In this document: positions 1-6,983 of the stretch, in pieces
Layout: every line of letters starts with the position of its first letter
How positions within the stretch are numbered: position 1 is the first letter of the stretch
From: Marinovum sp.
GTDB lineage: Bacteria; Pseudomonadota; Alphaproteobacteria; Rhodobacterales; Rhodobacteraceae
Length of the DNA stretch: 15,632 bases
Reading direction: 5' to 3'
Assembly: GCA_002684375.1 (NCBI GenBank)
Contig: NYVC01000091.1
Coordinates: 1 to 15,632, forward strand
Notes under the pieces: generated by a model
Told to the model about the DNA's origin: nothing
The model's database searches: none
What the model saw: the letters and a program-made list of their open reading frames with translations, nothing else
Position numbers and translations under genes: made by a program

Positions 1-1979
1 CCCTTAAATATTACAGTAAAGCATTGCAAATAAATCCGGATTTTCCGGATGCTTATAATAATATGGGTATCATTTTATACGAACAGGGAAAATTAGATCA
101 AGCGATTGCCAATTATCAAAAAGCGATACTGATCGAACCTGATTTTGCTGACGCTTATTTTAATCTTGGAAATGCGTTCAAACAAAAAGGTGACCTGATA
201 AAAGCGGTGCAAAATTACCAAAAATCGCTTTTGATTCAACCGGATGATGCTGAAGTGTTGTTGAATTATGGCCATGCACTATCTGGCGATGGCCAATTTG
301 AAAAAGCGATAGAGGCTTACCAAAGAGCGTTACAGCTTCAACCAGAGCTTGTTGATGCACAAATAAGCTTGGCAAAAGCTCTGACGAGAAAAATCCACGG
401 GGGGAACTCTGAAGGTGAGTCATTGGATGGTGCTGGTCCTGAAATAAATGCGGCCGAGTACCACAATTCAATGGGTGTTGAACTGGCAGATAAGGGCGCA
501 GTTGACGCCGCCATTTCCAGTTATAAACAAGCGTTGAAAATCATGCCTGACTATGCCGAGGCTTATAATAACTTAGGTTTGGCCTTGATGAAAAAAGGTC
601 AAATTGCAACGGCAAAAAAGAATTTTGAGCGCGCAGTTGAAATCAAACAAGACTTTGCAGCAGGGCATTTTAATTTAGGAAACTGTCTTTTGAGAAAGGA
701 TAATTTCGAGAGCGCAATTGCAAGTTATCAAGCGGCTCTGACGATCGACGAGACTTATGCTGAAGCGCATAATAATTTGGGTAATGCGTATTCAAAAAGT
801 AAACAACCCGATTTGGCGATCAAGAGCTATAAGGCGGCTCTTGGGCTCAAGCCGAACTATACTGATGCATATTTAAATTTGGGCAGCTTACAATTGGAAT
901 ACGGACATTTTGATGCCGCAATTGGCAGTTATCAGCAAGCCCTGCGAGTTGATCCAACACATGCTATTGCTCATAGTTTTCTGGCTTATATCCAAAAATA
1001 TGATGGGTCTGAACCTCACATTCGGCAAATGAAAGCTCTTTATCAGGATACTGAAACGTCAGATGACGACCGGATTCATCTTGGGTTTGCGTTGGGAAAA
1101 GTACTTGAGGATGCGTCTGACTTTGAGATGTCGTTTCAATTTTTACGGCAGGGAAATCATCTGAGAAAAAAACAGTTACGTTACGATCTCAGCCACGATC
1201 GCAGGCTGTTTTCTCAAATTAAAACTATGTTTGAAAACCGGTCAGCGGATCAGATAAAACGACCGACCGGTTCAAGCCAAAAGCAACCAATTTTCATTGT
1301 TGGTATGCCTAGATCAGGGACGAGCCTGATTGAGCAAATCATATCGAGCCATTCTATGGTCTATGGTGCGGGCGAGTTGGAGACGTTGGCGCGTCTTATT
1401 GGTCAGTTCAATCCCTTTCAAGGGTATTTTTCCGCTGATGGTCTCTCAAAGCTTGGGCAGGCATATCTGCGTAGCTTGCGTGGCTTTGAAACAAATAAGC
1501 CTCTGATTTCAGATAAAATGCCTTTGAATTTTCGTTGGATAGGTTTTATTTTATCAGTGCTGCCTGAGGCAAAGATCATTCATGTTCAACGTGATGCAAA
1601 GGCGACCTGCTGGTCAATATTTAAGCAGTATTTTTGGGATGCGGGAAATGGTTATGCCTATGATATGAAAGATCTATGCGAGTATTATAAGATGTATCGG
1701 GATCTGATGGGGTTTTGGCATTCTAAATACCCGGGAAAAATTTATGATTTAAATTATGAAAGATTGACCGAGGATCAGGAAACAGAGACCCGAAAATTAA
1801 TCTCTTACCTCAATCTAAACTGGGAAGATAAATGTTTGGATTTTCACAAAAACAAACGGTCGGTAAAAACAGCTTCCAATGTTCAGGTGCGGGAAAAAAT
1901 GTACACAGGCAGTTCACAGAAATGGCGACATTATGAACCCTATCTCGCAGAGATGTTGCGCGGATTGGAGAGATGTTAA
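1..1979 (+). CDS. TPR-repeat protein with C-terminal sulfotransferase domain (5' end cut by window edge)
   Basis: The reading frame is open from the first base (first full codon at 3) and already encodes repeat sequence there, so the TTG at 24 is not a credible start and the N-terminus lies outside the window. Positions about 39-990 encode at least eight 34-residue tetratricopeptide repeats with the usual A-Y-x-N-L-G and A-x-x-x-Y-x-x-A-L patterns, interrupted near 375-455 by a degenerate linker. A sulfotransferase domain follows: the 5'-phosphosulfate loop GMPRSGTS is encoded at 1302-1325 and the 3'-phosphate-binding region KIIHVQRDAKATCWS begins at 1572. Such proteins are predicted to move sulfate from PAPS to a protein or glycan acceptor, with the repeats holding the partner; the acceptor cannot be told here. 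No signal peptide can be judged because the start is missing. The gene is visibly more AT-rich than everything to its right and shares no evident function with it. Confidence 0.85.
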   Translation, partial: LKYYSKALQINPDFPDAYNNMGIILYEQGKLDQAIANYQKAILIEPDFADAYFNLGNAFKQKGDLIKAVQNYQKSLLIQPDDAEVLLNYGHALSGDGQFEKAIEAYQRALQLQPELVDAQISLAKALTRKIHGGNSEGESLDGAGPEINAAEYHNSMGVELADKGAVDAAISSYKQALKIMPDYAEAYNNLGLALMKKGQIATAKKNFERAVEIKQDFAAGHFNLGNCLLRKDNFESAIASYQAALTIDETYAEAHNNLGNAYSKSKQPDLAIKSYKAALGLKPNYTDAYLNLGSLQLEYGHFDAAIGSYQQALRVDPTHAIAHSFLAYIQKYDGSEPHIRQMKALYQDTETSDDDRIHLGFALGKVLEDASDFEMSFQFLRQGNHLRKKQLRYDLSHDRRLFSQIKTMFENRSADQIKRPTGSSQKQPIFIVGMPRSGTSLIEQIISSHSMVYGAGELETLARLIGQFNPFQGYFSADGLSKLGQAYLRSLRGFETNKPLISDKMPLNFRWIGFILSVLPEAKIIHVQRDAKATCWSIFKQYFWDAGNGYAYDMKDLCEYYKMYRDLMGFWHSKYPGKIYDLNYERLTEDQETETRKLISYLNLNWEDKCLDFHKNKRSVKTASNVQVREKMYTGSSQKWRHYEPYLAEMLRGLERC

Positions 1980-2118
1980 ATTAACCCGGCGGTAGCGTTT
2001 GTATTCTGTTGGTTATGGTTGTACGTCAAACATACTGTTGATTTAGTCAGGCATCAGGCCGGGGAAGCCGGTCGCGACTGTGGTTTGAGATCTTACACAT
2101 GGTCTTATGTGCACAAAC

Positions 2119-2140
2119 TGTCAAAACTGACACGATGACA
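2119..2140. promoter_or_regulatory. Candidate operator: TGTCA-N4-TGACA plus a third TGACA half-site
   Basis: A perfect inverted repeat TGTCA-AAAC-TGACA spans 2119-2132. A further TGACA follows after three bases at 2136-2140, which also makes CTGTCA (2118-2123) and TGACAG (2136-2141) inverted. Clustered half-sites like this are typical of a dimeric transcription factor site. Which regulator uses it is unknown; the MarR protein in the convergent cluster is one candidate. Confidence 0.35.
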
Positions 2141-2167
2141 GAGTGTTATCAGACATTGCACAAATAC

Positions 2168-2200
2168 TTTAAGCTTAAAATTTCCTTGCAGTTCTGCAAG
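2168..2200. promoter_or_regulatory. Two adjacent palindromes, candidate operator
   Basis: TTTAAGCTTAAA at 2168-2179 is a perfect 12-bp palindrome. Five bases later CTTGCAG-TT-CTGCAAG (2185-2200) is a perfect inverted repeat with 7-bp arms and a 2-bp centre. They lie about 150-180 bp before the binding-protein start. Size and symmetry fit a MarR-type or similar dimer site; this is inference from shape only. Confidence 0.4.
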
Positions 2201-2348
2201 CTTTGTGCAGACTTGGTCTTACAAAGTTTTGAAAACGTTGATCCCAACGCGCTGCGTTATGCAGAAGGTAAAACCTGAGTTTACCCCTCGTAGTGGACGC
2301 AGGGTTGTTGCGACTTTCACGTTGAAAAGTAGACAGAGGAGAAGATAT

Positions 2349-3518
2349 ATGCGGAAAATAATTAGCAGTACAATGGCGGTTTTAGCCTTGTCGCTGGCGA
2401 CCGCGCCGTTGGCCACCGCGGCCGACCTGAAGGTTGGTTTGGTTCTGACGCTTTCCGGACCTCCGGGGGCCTTGGGCAAGCAGGCTCAAGACGGATTCAA
2501 CCTGGCGGTTGAAACACTTGGCGGATCACTGGGGGGGGCCAAAACAACCGTTGTGGTGGCCGATGATGAATTGAAACCGGATGTTGCCTTGACGCGGGTC
2601 AAAAGCCTGCTTGAGCGCGATGACGTCGACATTGTTGTTGGGACTATTTTCTCGAATATGCTGGCGGCAATTTACAAGCCCGTCATCAAGGCTGACAAGA
2701 TTCTGATCAGTCCAAATGCTGGCCCCTCAACATTCGCCGGCAAAAAATGCCACCCGAATTTCTTTGTGACGTCGTATCAAAACAACCAGAACTTTGAGGC
2801 GCTGGGCAAATACGCCCAAGACAATGGCATCAAGCGGGTCTTTATGCTGGCGCCAAACTATCAAGCGGGTCGGGATTCGATGAACGGCTTTAAAAAGCAT
2901 TTCCAAGGCGAAATCGCCGACGAAGTGTTCACACCGCTTGGGCACAAAGATTTCTCGGCACAAATCGCGCAGATTGCCACTTCGAAAGCCGATGCTGTGT
3001 TCACCTTCATGCCGGGCGGTATGGGCGTGCGTTTTGTCAAACAGTTCGATGCGGCTGGTTTGTCCGATAAAATGACCTTCTTGTCGGCCTTTACCGTCGA
3101 TGAAACAACTCTGCCAGCTCAGAAAGACGCTGCCGTCGGTTTGTTTGGCGCGGGTACTTGGGCGCCTGATTTTGATCTGGACCGTTCCAAAGCCTTCGTT
3201 GCGAGTTTTGAGGCCAAATACGGCTATGTTCCGGGCAGTTATGCCATGCAGGCCTATGACGCTGCTTTGCTGATTGATAGTGCGGTTTCGGCAGTTGGCG
3301 GCGATGTGTCTGATAAAGCGGGTCTGAAAGCTGCCTTGAAGGCGGCCAAATTTGACAGCATGCGGGGCACTTTTAAGTTCAACAACAACCAATATCCCAT
3401 TCAGGATTTTTATTTGTTGAACATCGCTAAACGGGCTGATGGAAAATATCAGACAGAAATTGCAGAAAAAGTCCTTGAAAATTCCGGGGATTCTTTTGCC
3501 GCAGAGTGCAAGATGTAA
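2349..3518 (+). CDS. ABC transporter periplasmic substrate-binding protein (LivK/HAAT type), probably for an aromatic acid
   Basis: I chose the ATG at 2349 (389 aa) because GAGGAG sits at 2336-2341, seven bases upstream, and because the protein then begins with a clear Sec signal peptide: basic MRK, a hydrophobic stretch, and an A-x-A cleavage site near residue 24 before ADLKVG. The mature part shows the type I periplasmic-binding fold of branched-chain amino-acid/amide binding proteins, opening with GLVLTLSGPPGALGKQ and containing the segment VDIVVGTIFSNM. It would capture substrate in the periplasm and deliver it to the permease pair encoded downstream. The ligand cannot be read from sequence. 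Neighbouring aromatic acyl-CoA genes suggest anthranilate or a related aromatic carboxylate rather than leucine. A terminator directly follows, so this gene is probably expressed more strongly than the rest of the operon. Confidence 0.93.
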   Translation: MRKIISSTMAVLALSLATAPLATAADLKVGLVLTLSGPPGALGKQAQDGFNLAVETLGGSLGGAKTTVVVADDELKPDVALTRVKSLLERDDVDIVVGTIFSNMLAAIYKPVIKADKILISPNAGPSTFAGKKCHPNFFVTSYQNNQNFEALGKYAQDNGIKRVFMLAPNYQAGRDSMNGFKKHFQGEIADEVFTPLGHKDFSAQIAQIATSKADAVFTFMPGGMGVRFVKQFDAAGLSDKMTFLSAFTVDETTLPAQKDAAVGLFGAGTWAPDFDLDRSKAFVASFEAKYGYVPGSYAMQAYDAALLIDSAVSAVGGDVSDKAGLKAALKAAKFDSMRGTFKFNNNQYPIQDFYLLNIAKRADGKYQTEIAEKVLENSGDSFAAECKM

Positions 3519-3535
3519 CGCTGCACCAGACATCG

Positions 3536-3570
3536 AAGATGCGCCATAAGTCTGATTGGCGCATCTTTTT
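3536..3570 (+). terminator. Intrinsic terminator/attenuator after the binding-protein gene
   Basis: AAGATGCGCCA (3536-3546) pairs perfectly with TGGCGCATCTT (3557-3567) around a 10-base loop, and the right arm runs into a T-tract. It stands between the binding-protein gene and the permease genes of one transporter operon, so it should work as a partial terminator, giving excess binding protein over membrane components. Confidence 0.85.
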
Positions 3571-3600
3571 ATTTATCTTTCGCAAAGAACTATACGTCCC

Positions 3601-4527
3601 ATGTCAATGAGCCTGTTTCTTGTCCAGAGCCTGAACGGCCTGCAATTTGGCATTTTACTGTTCCTGATTGCGGCTGGCCTGACGCTGGTTTTCGGTGTTA
3701 TGGGCTTCATAAACCTTGCACATGGTGTGCAATACATGATCGGTGCCTATCTGACGTTCATGTTTTTTCAATGGACGACAAATTTCTTTGTAGCGCTGAT
3801 GTTGGGATTGATCGTCGCACTGGCCATTGGCTTGGCCTGTGAAATCTTGATTTTTCGACATCTCTACGCTCGGGATCATCTTGATCAGGTGCTTGCGACC
3901 TTTGGTATTATTCTGTTTGTAAATGAGGCGGTAAAAGTAATTTGGGGGCCGTCTTCGCTTATTCTACCGCCGCCTGACATCCTGTCATGGTCATTCGAGA
4001 TCATTGAAGGGTTGCAGTATCCGGTCTATCGCTTGGCGGTCATTGCGGTTGGTATTGCGGTGGCTGTCGGTTTGTATTTTGCTGTATTCAGAACGCGCGT
4101 TGGCATGTTGATCCGCGCTGGGGCCACCCACCCCGAGATGGTCAGCGCGCTGGGCGTCGATATCAAACGCTTGTTCATGATTGTGTTCGGCTTTGGCGCG
4201 ATGCTGGCGGGTTTCGCCGGCGCAATTGCGGCGCCGATGTTTTCGCTGGAACCGAACATGGGCGATGATCTGTTGATCACTGTCTTTGTGGTAATTATCA
4301 TTGGCGGCATCGGATCGATCCGCGGTGCCTTTATTGCGGCAGTTTTGGTGGGGCTGCTGGATACTCTGGGGCGGGCGGTTGCCACCGATCTTTTAAAACT
4401 TGTCTTTGATGCCTCTGCAGCCAACCAAATTGGTCCGGCCCTATCCTCCATGCTGATCTATATTTTGATGGCGGCTATCTTGTTTTTCAAACCCGAAGGG
4501 CTGTTTCCGGCGCGGGGTGCCGCATGA
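3601..4527 (+). CDS. Branched-chain-type ABC transporter permease, LivH-like
   Basis: This is a hydrophobic integral membrane protein of 308 aa with about eight predicted membrane segments and typical LivH features: GLTLVFGVMGFINLAHG near the N-terminus and GFAGAIAAPMFSLEP in the second half, followed by a glycine-rich VIIIGGIGSIRGAF segment. It forms one half of the translocation channel with the LivM-like protein. A frame start at 3556 would fall inside the terminator hairpin, so the ATG at 3601 (or 3607) is preferred; the ribosome site there (AAAGAA, 3584-3589) is weak. Its stop overlaps the next start by four bases (ATGA), indicating coupled translation. Substrate specificity cannot be told from the sequence. 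Confidence 0.92.
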   Translation: MSMSLFLVQSLNGLQFGILLFLIAAGLTLVFGVMGFINLAHGVQYMIGAYLTFMFFQWTTNFFVALMLGLIVALAIGLACEILIFRHLYARDHLDQVLATFGIILFVNEAVKVIWGPSSLILPPPDILSWSFEIIEGLQYPVYRLAVIAVGIAVAVGLYFAVFRTRVGMLIRAGATHPEMVSALGVDIKRLFMIVFGFGAMLAGFAGAIAAPMFSLEPNMGDDLLITVFVVIIIGGIGSIRGAFIAAVLVGLLDTLGRAVATDLLKLVFDASAANQIGPALSSMLIYILMAAILFFKPEGLFPARGAA

Positions 4528-5501
4528 TGCCGGCTAAAGGTTTGTACCTTCTTTCAACACGTCAAAATCGCTCCATCGCGACTGGTTTAGGGATCCTGGC
4601 TGTATTGGCTCTGACGCCTTATTGGGCCGAGGCTTTTGGTGGCAGCTATGTGGTCTCACTGGTGATGAAGGCGATGATTTTTGCTATTGCCAGCCTGTCG
4701 TTGAACCTGCTCATTGGATATGGGGGAATGGTCAGCTTTGGCCATGCGGCGTTTTTGGGATTGGGCTCGTATGTGACCGGGATTGCCATCACCGAAGGGA
4801 TGACGGATGTCATCTTTATCCTGCCGATGGTTTTGGTGGTCTCGGGCCTTTTCGCGCTGGTAACCGGCGCGATCAGTCTGCGGACGTCTGGGGTTTATTT
4901 CATTATGATTACCCTCGCCTTTGGGCAAATGCTGTTTTTCACCCTGTCTTCACTGGCCCATTATGGGGGCGATGACGGGCTGACCCTTTGGGACACCGCA
5001 AGCTTCTTTGACACGGCATTTTTTCAATATGATGGGGGCCTGTTTTATGCGGTTTTGATCATTCTTACCTTGTGCTGGGGGTTTGTTTCGCTGTTGTCGG
5101 GTGCGCGTTTCGGTCGGGTATTACGCGCCGCCAAGCAAAATAGAATGCGCGTTGAAACCATGGGGTTCAACACCTTCCATTATCAACTTCTGGCCTATGT
5201 CATCGCCGGTATGATTGCTGGTGTTGCCGGTTTTTTGTTCGCCTGCCAAGCTGAGTTCGTGAGCCCGGCAATTTCGACATGGCAGCGTTCGGGTGATTTG
5301 ATCATCATGGTGGTCCTAGGGGGGATGGCAACCCGAAACGGCCCGCTTTTGGGGGCGTTGTTTTTCATTCTAGTCGAGGAAGGACTGTCGCTTGTCTTGC
5401 ACGAATGGCGGCTTATTTTTGGACCTCTTCTTGTGGTGATCGTGCTGTTTGCCAATGGCGGACTGGCTGGCCTGCTCCGGCGACTGGGAGTAGAGGAATG
5501 A
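4524..5501 (+). CDS. Branched-chain-type ABC transporter permease, LivM-like
   Basis: This 325-aa polytopic membrane protein has the LivM signature SLNLLIGYGGMVSFGHAAF at about residues 57-75, then SLRTSGVYFIMITLAFGQM in the middle and VVLGGMATRNGPLLGALFF near the C-terminus. It pairs with the LivH-like permease in the inner membrane. Its start overlaps the upstream stop (ATGA at 4524-4527), and its own stop overlaps the next start in the same way. An in-frame second ATG at 4527 is an alternative that changes the protein by one residue. Length and topology are usual for the family, with nothing truncated. Confidence 0.92.
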   Translation: MMPAKGLYLLSTRQNRSIATGLGILAVLALTPYWAEAFGGSYVVSLVMKAMIFAIASLSLNLLIGYGGMVSFGHAAFLGLGSYVTGIAITEGMTDVIFILPMVLVVSGLFALVTGAISLRTSGVYFIMITLAFGQMLFFTLSSLAHYGGDDGLTLWDTASFFDTAFFQYDGGLFYAVLIILTLCWGFVSLLSGARFGRVLRAAKQNRMRVETMGFNTFHYQLLAYVIAGMIAGVAGFLFACQAEFVSPAISTWQRSGDLIIMVVLGGMATRNGPLLGALFFILVEEGLSLVLHEWRLIFGPLLVVIVLFANGGLAGLLRRLGVEE

Positions 5502-6247
5502 CCCCGGTACTGCGTCTTGAAAACCTGTACAAAAGCTACGGGGCGCTGCGGGTTACTGATGGCGTATCGTTCGAGGTGTACCCCGGCGAATGTCATGCGT
5601 TGATTGGGCCAAATGGCGCTGGGAAAACCACCTTGATCCATCAAATTTCGGGCAGTCTGAAATCCGACAGTGGGCAGCTTTTGTTTGATGGTCGCGATAT
5701 TACCAAGTTATCCCTACCGCAAAGATCTGCCGCTGGGTTGGGGCGCACCTTTCAGATCACCACGCTGATTCCGCAGTTTTCGGTGCTGGAGAATGTCGCG
5801 TTAAGTGCACAGGCAAAATCGGGATCAAGCTTTCGTTTTTTGCGACCTGCGGCGCGCGAAAGTGACCTTAATGCTCAGGCGATATCTGCTTTGGAGCAGT
5901 TTGATCTCGCAGGCAGCGCCGAGGCCACAGCTGGTGAATTATCACATGGCGAACAACGCCAGTTGGAACTGGCGATGGCCACGGTGGCTGCGCCCAAAGT
6001 CCTGTTGCTTGACGAACCTATGGCCGGGATCGGTAAGGGCGAAAGCAAGGCGTTGACCGAGACTTTGAGCTGGCTCAAGACCACCACACCTATGTTGCTG
6101 GTCGAGCATGATATGGAGGCAGTTTTCAAGCTGGCCGACCGCGTATCTGTCTTGGTGTATGGCAAAATTATTGCGACGGGTACACCGCAAGAAGTGCGTG
6201 AAAACGCCGAAGCCCGCGCCGCCTATCTAGGTCAGGAGACACTATGA
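5498..6247 (+). CDS. ABC transporter ATP-binding protein, LivG-like
   Basis: This is one of the two cytoplasmic ATPases of the importer, 249 aa. The ATG at 5498 is chosen over the longer frame because it overlaps the LivM-type stop by four bases, has GGGAG at 5486-5490 seven bases upstream, and starts the domain at the usual point (TPVLRLENLYKSYGALRV). All nucleotide-binding motifs are present: Walker A GPNGAGKTT (residues 37-45), Q-loop Q86, signature LSHGEQRQ (148-155), Walker B VLLLDEP with E173, and switch histidine H204 in LLVEHDM. The C-terminal extension after the ABC core (GTPQEVRENAEARAAYLG) is typical of LivG. No motif is degraded, so it should be an active ATPase. Confidence 0.94.
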   Translation: MTPVLRLENLYKSYGALRVTDGVSFEVYPGECHALIGPNGAGKTTLIHQISGSLKSDSGQLLFDGRDITKLSLPQRSAAGLGRTFQITTLIPQFSVLENVALSAQAKSGSSFRFLRPAARESDLNAQAISALEQFDLAGSAEATAGELSHGEQRQLELAMATVAAPKVLLLDEPMAGIGKGESKALTETLSWLKTTTPMLLVEHDMEAVFKLADRVSVLVYGKIIATGTPQEVRENAEARAAYLGQETL

Positions 6248-6939
6248 CCTTACTGCATGTTGAAGGATTGCAGGCAGGGTATGGATCGGCCAGGGTGCTG
6301 TTTGACGTTGGCTTTTCGATCAAGGCAGGCGAGGCTGCAAGCCTGATGGGGCGCAACGGGATGGGAAAAAGCACCACGATAAAGGCTATTATGGGTCTGC
6401 TGAAACCGGACGCAGGCAAGGTCGTATTCAAGGGTGTTGATCTCACAGCTGCGCCACCCTACCGGGTCGCGCAGGCTGGGATCGGTCTGGTGCCGGAAGG
6501 CCGCCAGATCTTCCCCACTTTGACGGTTGAAGAGAATTTGCGTGCCATCGCCATTTCGCGTGGTAAATGGACCCTCGAGCTTGTCTATAATTTTTTCCCG
6601 CGCCTGTCAGAGCGTAGTGGCCACCTCGGGTCGCAATTGTCCGGAGGAGAGCAGCAAATGCTGGCGATTGGTCGGGCTTTGATGACCAACCCCAGCTTGC
6701 TTATTCTTGATGAGGCCACCGAGGGACTTGCGCCGTTGATCGGTGCGGAAATTTGGGCAAAGCTGGTGGAACTAAAGACCGAAGGCGAGGCCATTCTTGT
6801 GATTGATAAGAATATTGACGCGCTCTCCAAGCTTGTCGATCATCATACAATTTTGGAGAAAGGCCGGGTTGTTTGGGCCGGATCTGCGGCAGACTTGCAG
6901 GGTGATCCAGACGTCATTGACCGCTATTTGCATCTTTAG
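6244..6939 (+). CDS. ABC transporter ATP-binding protein, LivF-like
   Basis: This is the second ATPase of the importer, 231 aa, starting inside the LivG-type stop (ATGA, 6244-6247). Walker A is GRNGMGKST (residues 36-44), the signature is LSGGEQQM (132-139) and Walker B is LLILDEATEG with E157. After Walker B, the position usually held by the H-loop histidine falls in VIDKN; LivF proteins commonly have a non-histidine residue there (VEQN), so the partner LivG-type subunit would carry the competent switch histidine. The C-terminus (GSAADLQGDPDVIDRYLHL) is the normal LivF ending. It is the last gene of the transporter operon and converges on the minus-strand catabolic genes. Confidence 0.94.
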   Translation: MTLLHVEGLQAGYGSARVLFDVGFSIKAGEAASLMGRNGMGKSTTIKAIMGLLKPDAGKVVFKGVDLTAAPPYRVAQAGIGLVPEGRQIFPTLTVEENLRAIAISRGKWTLELVYNFFPRLSERSGHLGSQLSGGEQQMLAIGRALMTNPSLLILDEATEGLAPLIGAEIWAKLVELKTEGEAILVIDKNIDALSKLVDHHTILEKGRVVWAGSAADLQGDPDVIDRYLHL

Positions 6940-6948
6940 GCGGCGCGT

Positions 6949-6973
6949 GCGTCCCGGGTTGGACGCTGTTTTT
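6949..6973 (+). terminator. Probable intrinsic terminator of the transporter operon
   Basis: GCGTCC (6949-6954) pairs with GGACGC (6961-6966) around a 6-base loop and is followed by a five-T run at 6969-6973, ten bases after the LivF-type stop. A competing hairpin, ACGCTG/CAGCGT (6963-6981), encloses the T-run. It lies in the 44-bp space between two convergent operons. No matching T-run serves the minus strand. Confidence 0.55.
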
Positions 6974-6983
6974 ATCAGCGTTC

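Larger units (their letters stand above)
1980..2348. other. 369-bp gene-free control region
   Basis: This stretch lies between the sulfotransferase-gene stop and the start of the ABC binding-protein gene. A frame runs in from a possible upstream start at 2205, but its first 48 codons resemble no signal peptide or binding-protein sequence, and a good ribosome site marks the later start at 2349. The stretch is rich in short inverted repeats: CACAT-N6-ATGTG (2096-2111), TGTCA-N4-TGACA (2119-2132), a 12-bp palindrome (2168-2179), a gapped palindrome (2185-2200) and CGTTG-N4-CAACG (2236-2249). A GC-rich imperfect hairpin at 2057-2073 has no T-run behind it, so no clear terminator for the sulfotransferase gene is seen. 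No convincing sigma-70 promoter pair was found by eye. Confidence 0.6.

Noticed and set aside
24..990. Periodic sequence in the left gene as a DNA repeat or CRISPR-like array
   Set aside because: The 102-bp periodicity comes from degenerate 34-residue TPR units within one open frame, not from identical DNA repeats with spacers.
2057..2073. GC-rich hairpin as terminator of the sulfotransferase gene
   Set aside because: The stem contains a wobble pair and no T-run follows it.
2156..2181. TTGCAC (2156-2161) and TAAAAT (2176-2181) as a sigma-70 promoter for the importer
   Set aside because: The spacing is only 14 bases, too short for a usual promoter; left unassigned.
2205..2348. Longer start for the ABC binding protein at 2205
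   Set aside because: It would add 48 residues with no signal-peptide or family character ahead of a textbook signal peptide; the GAGGAG site points to ATG 2349.
2727..3533. 268-codon open frame on the minus strand opposite the binding-protein gene
   Set aside because: It is antisense to a clearly coding binding protein and has the composition of a shadow frame, with no domain seen.
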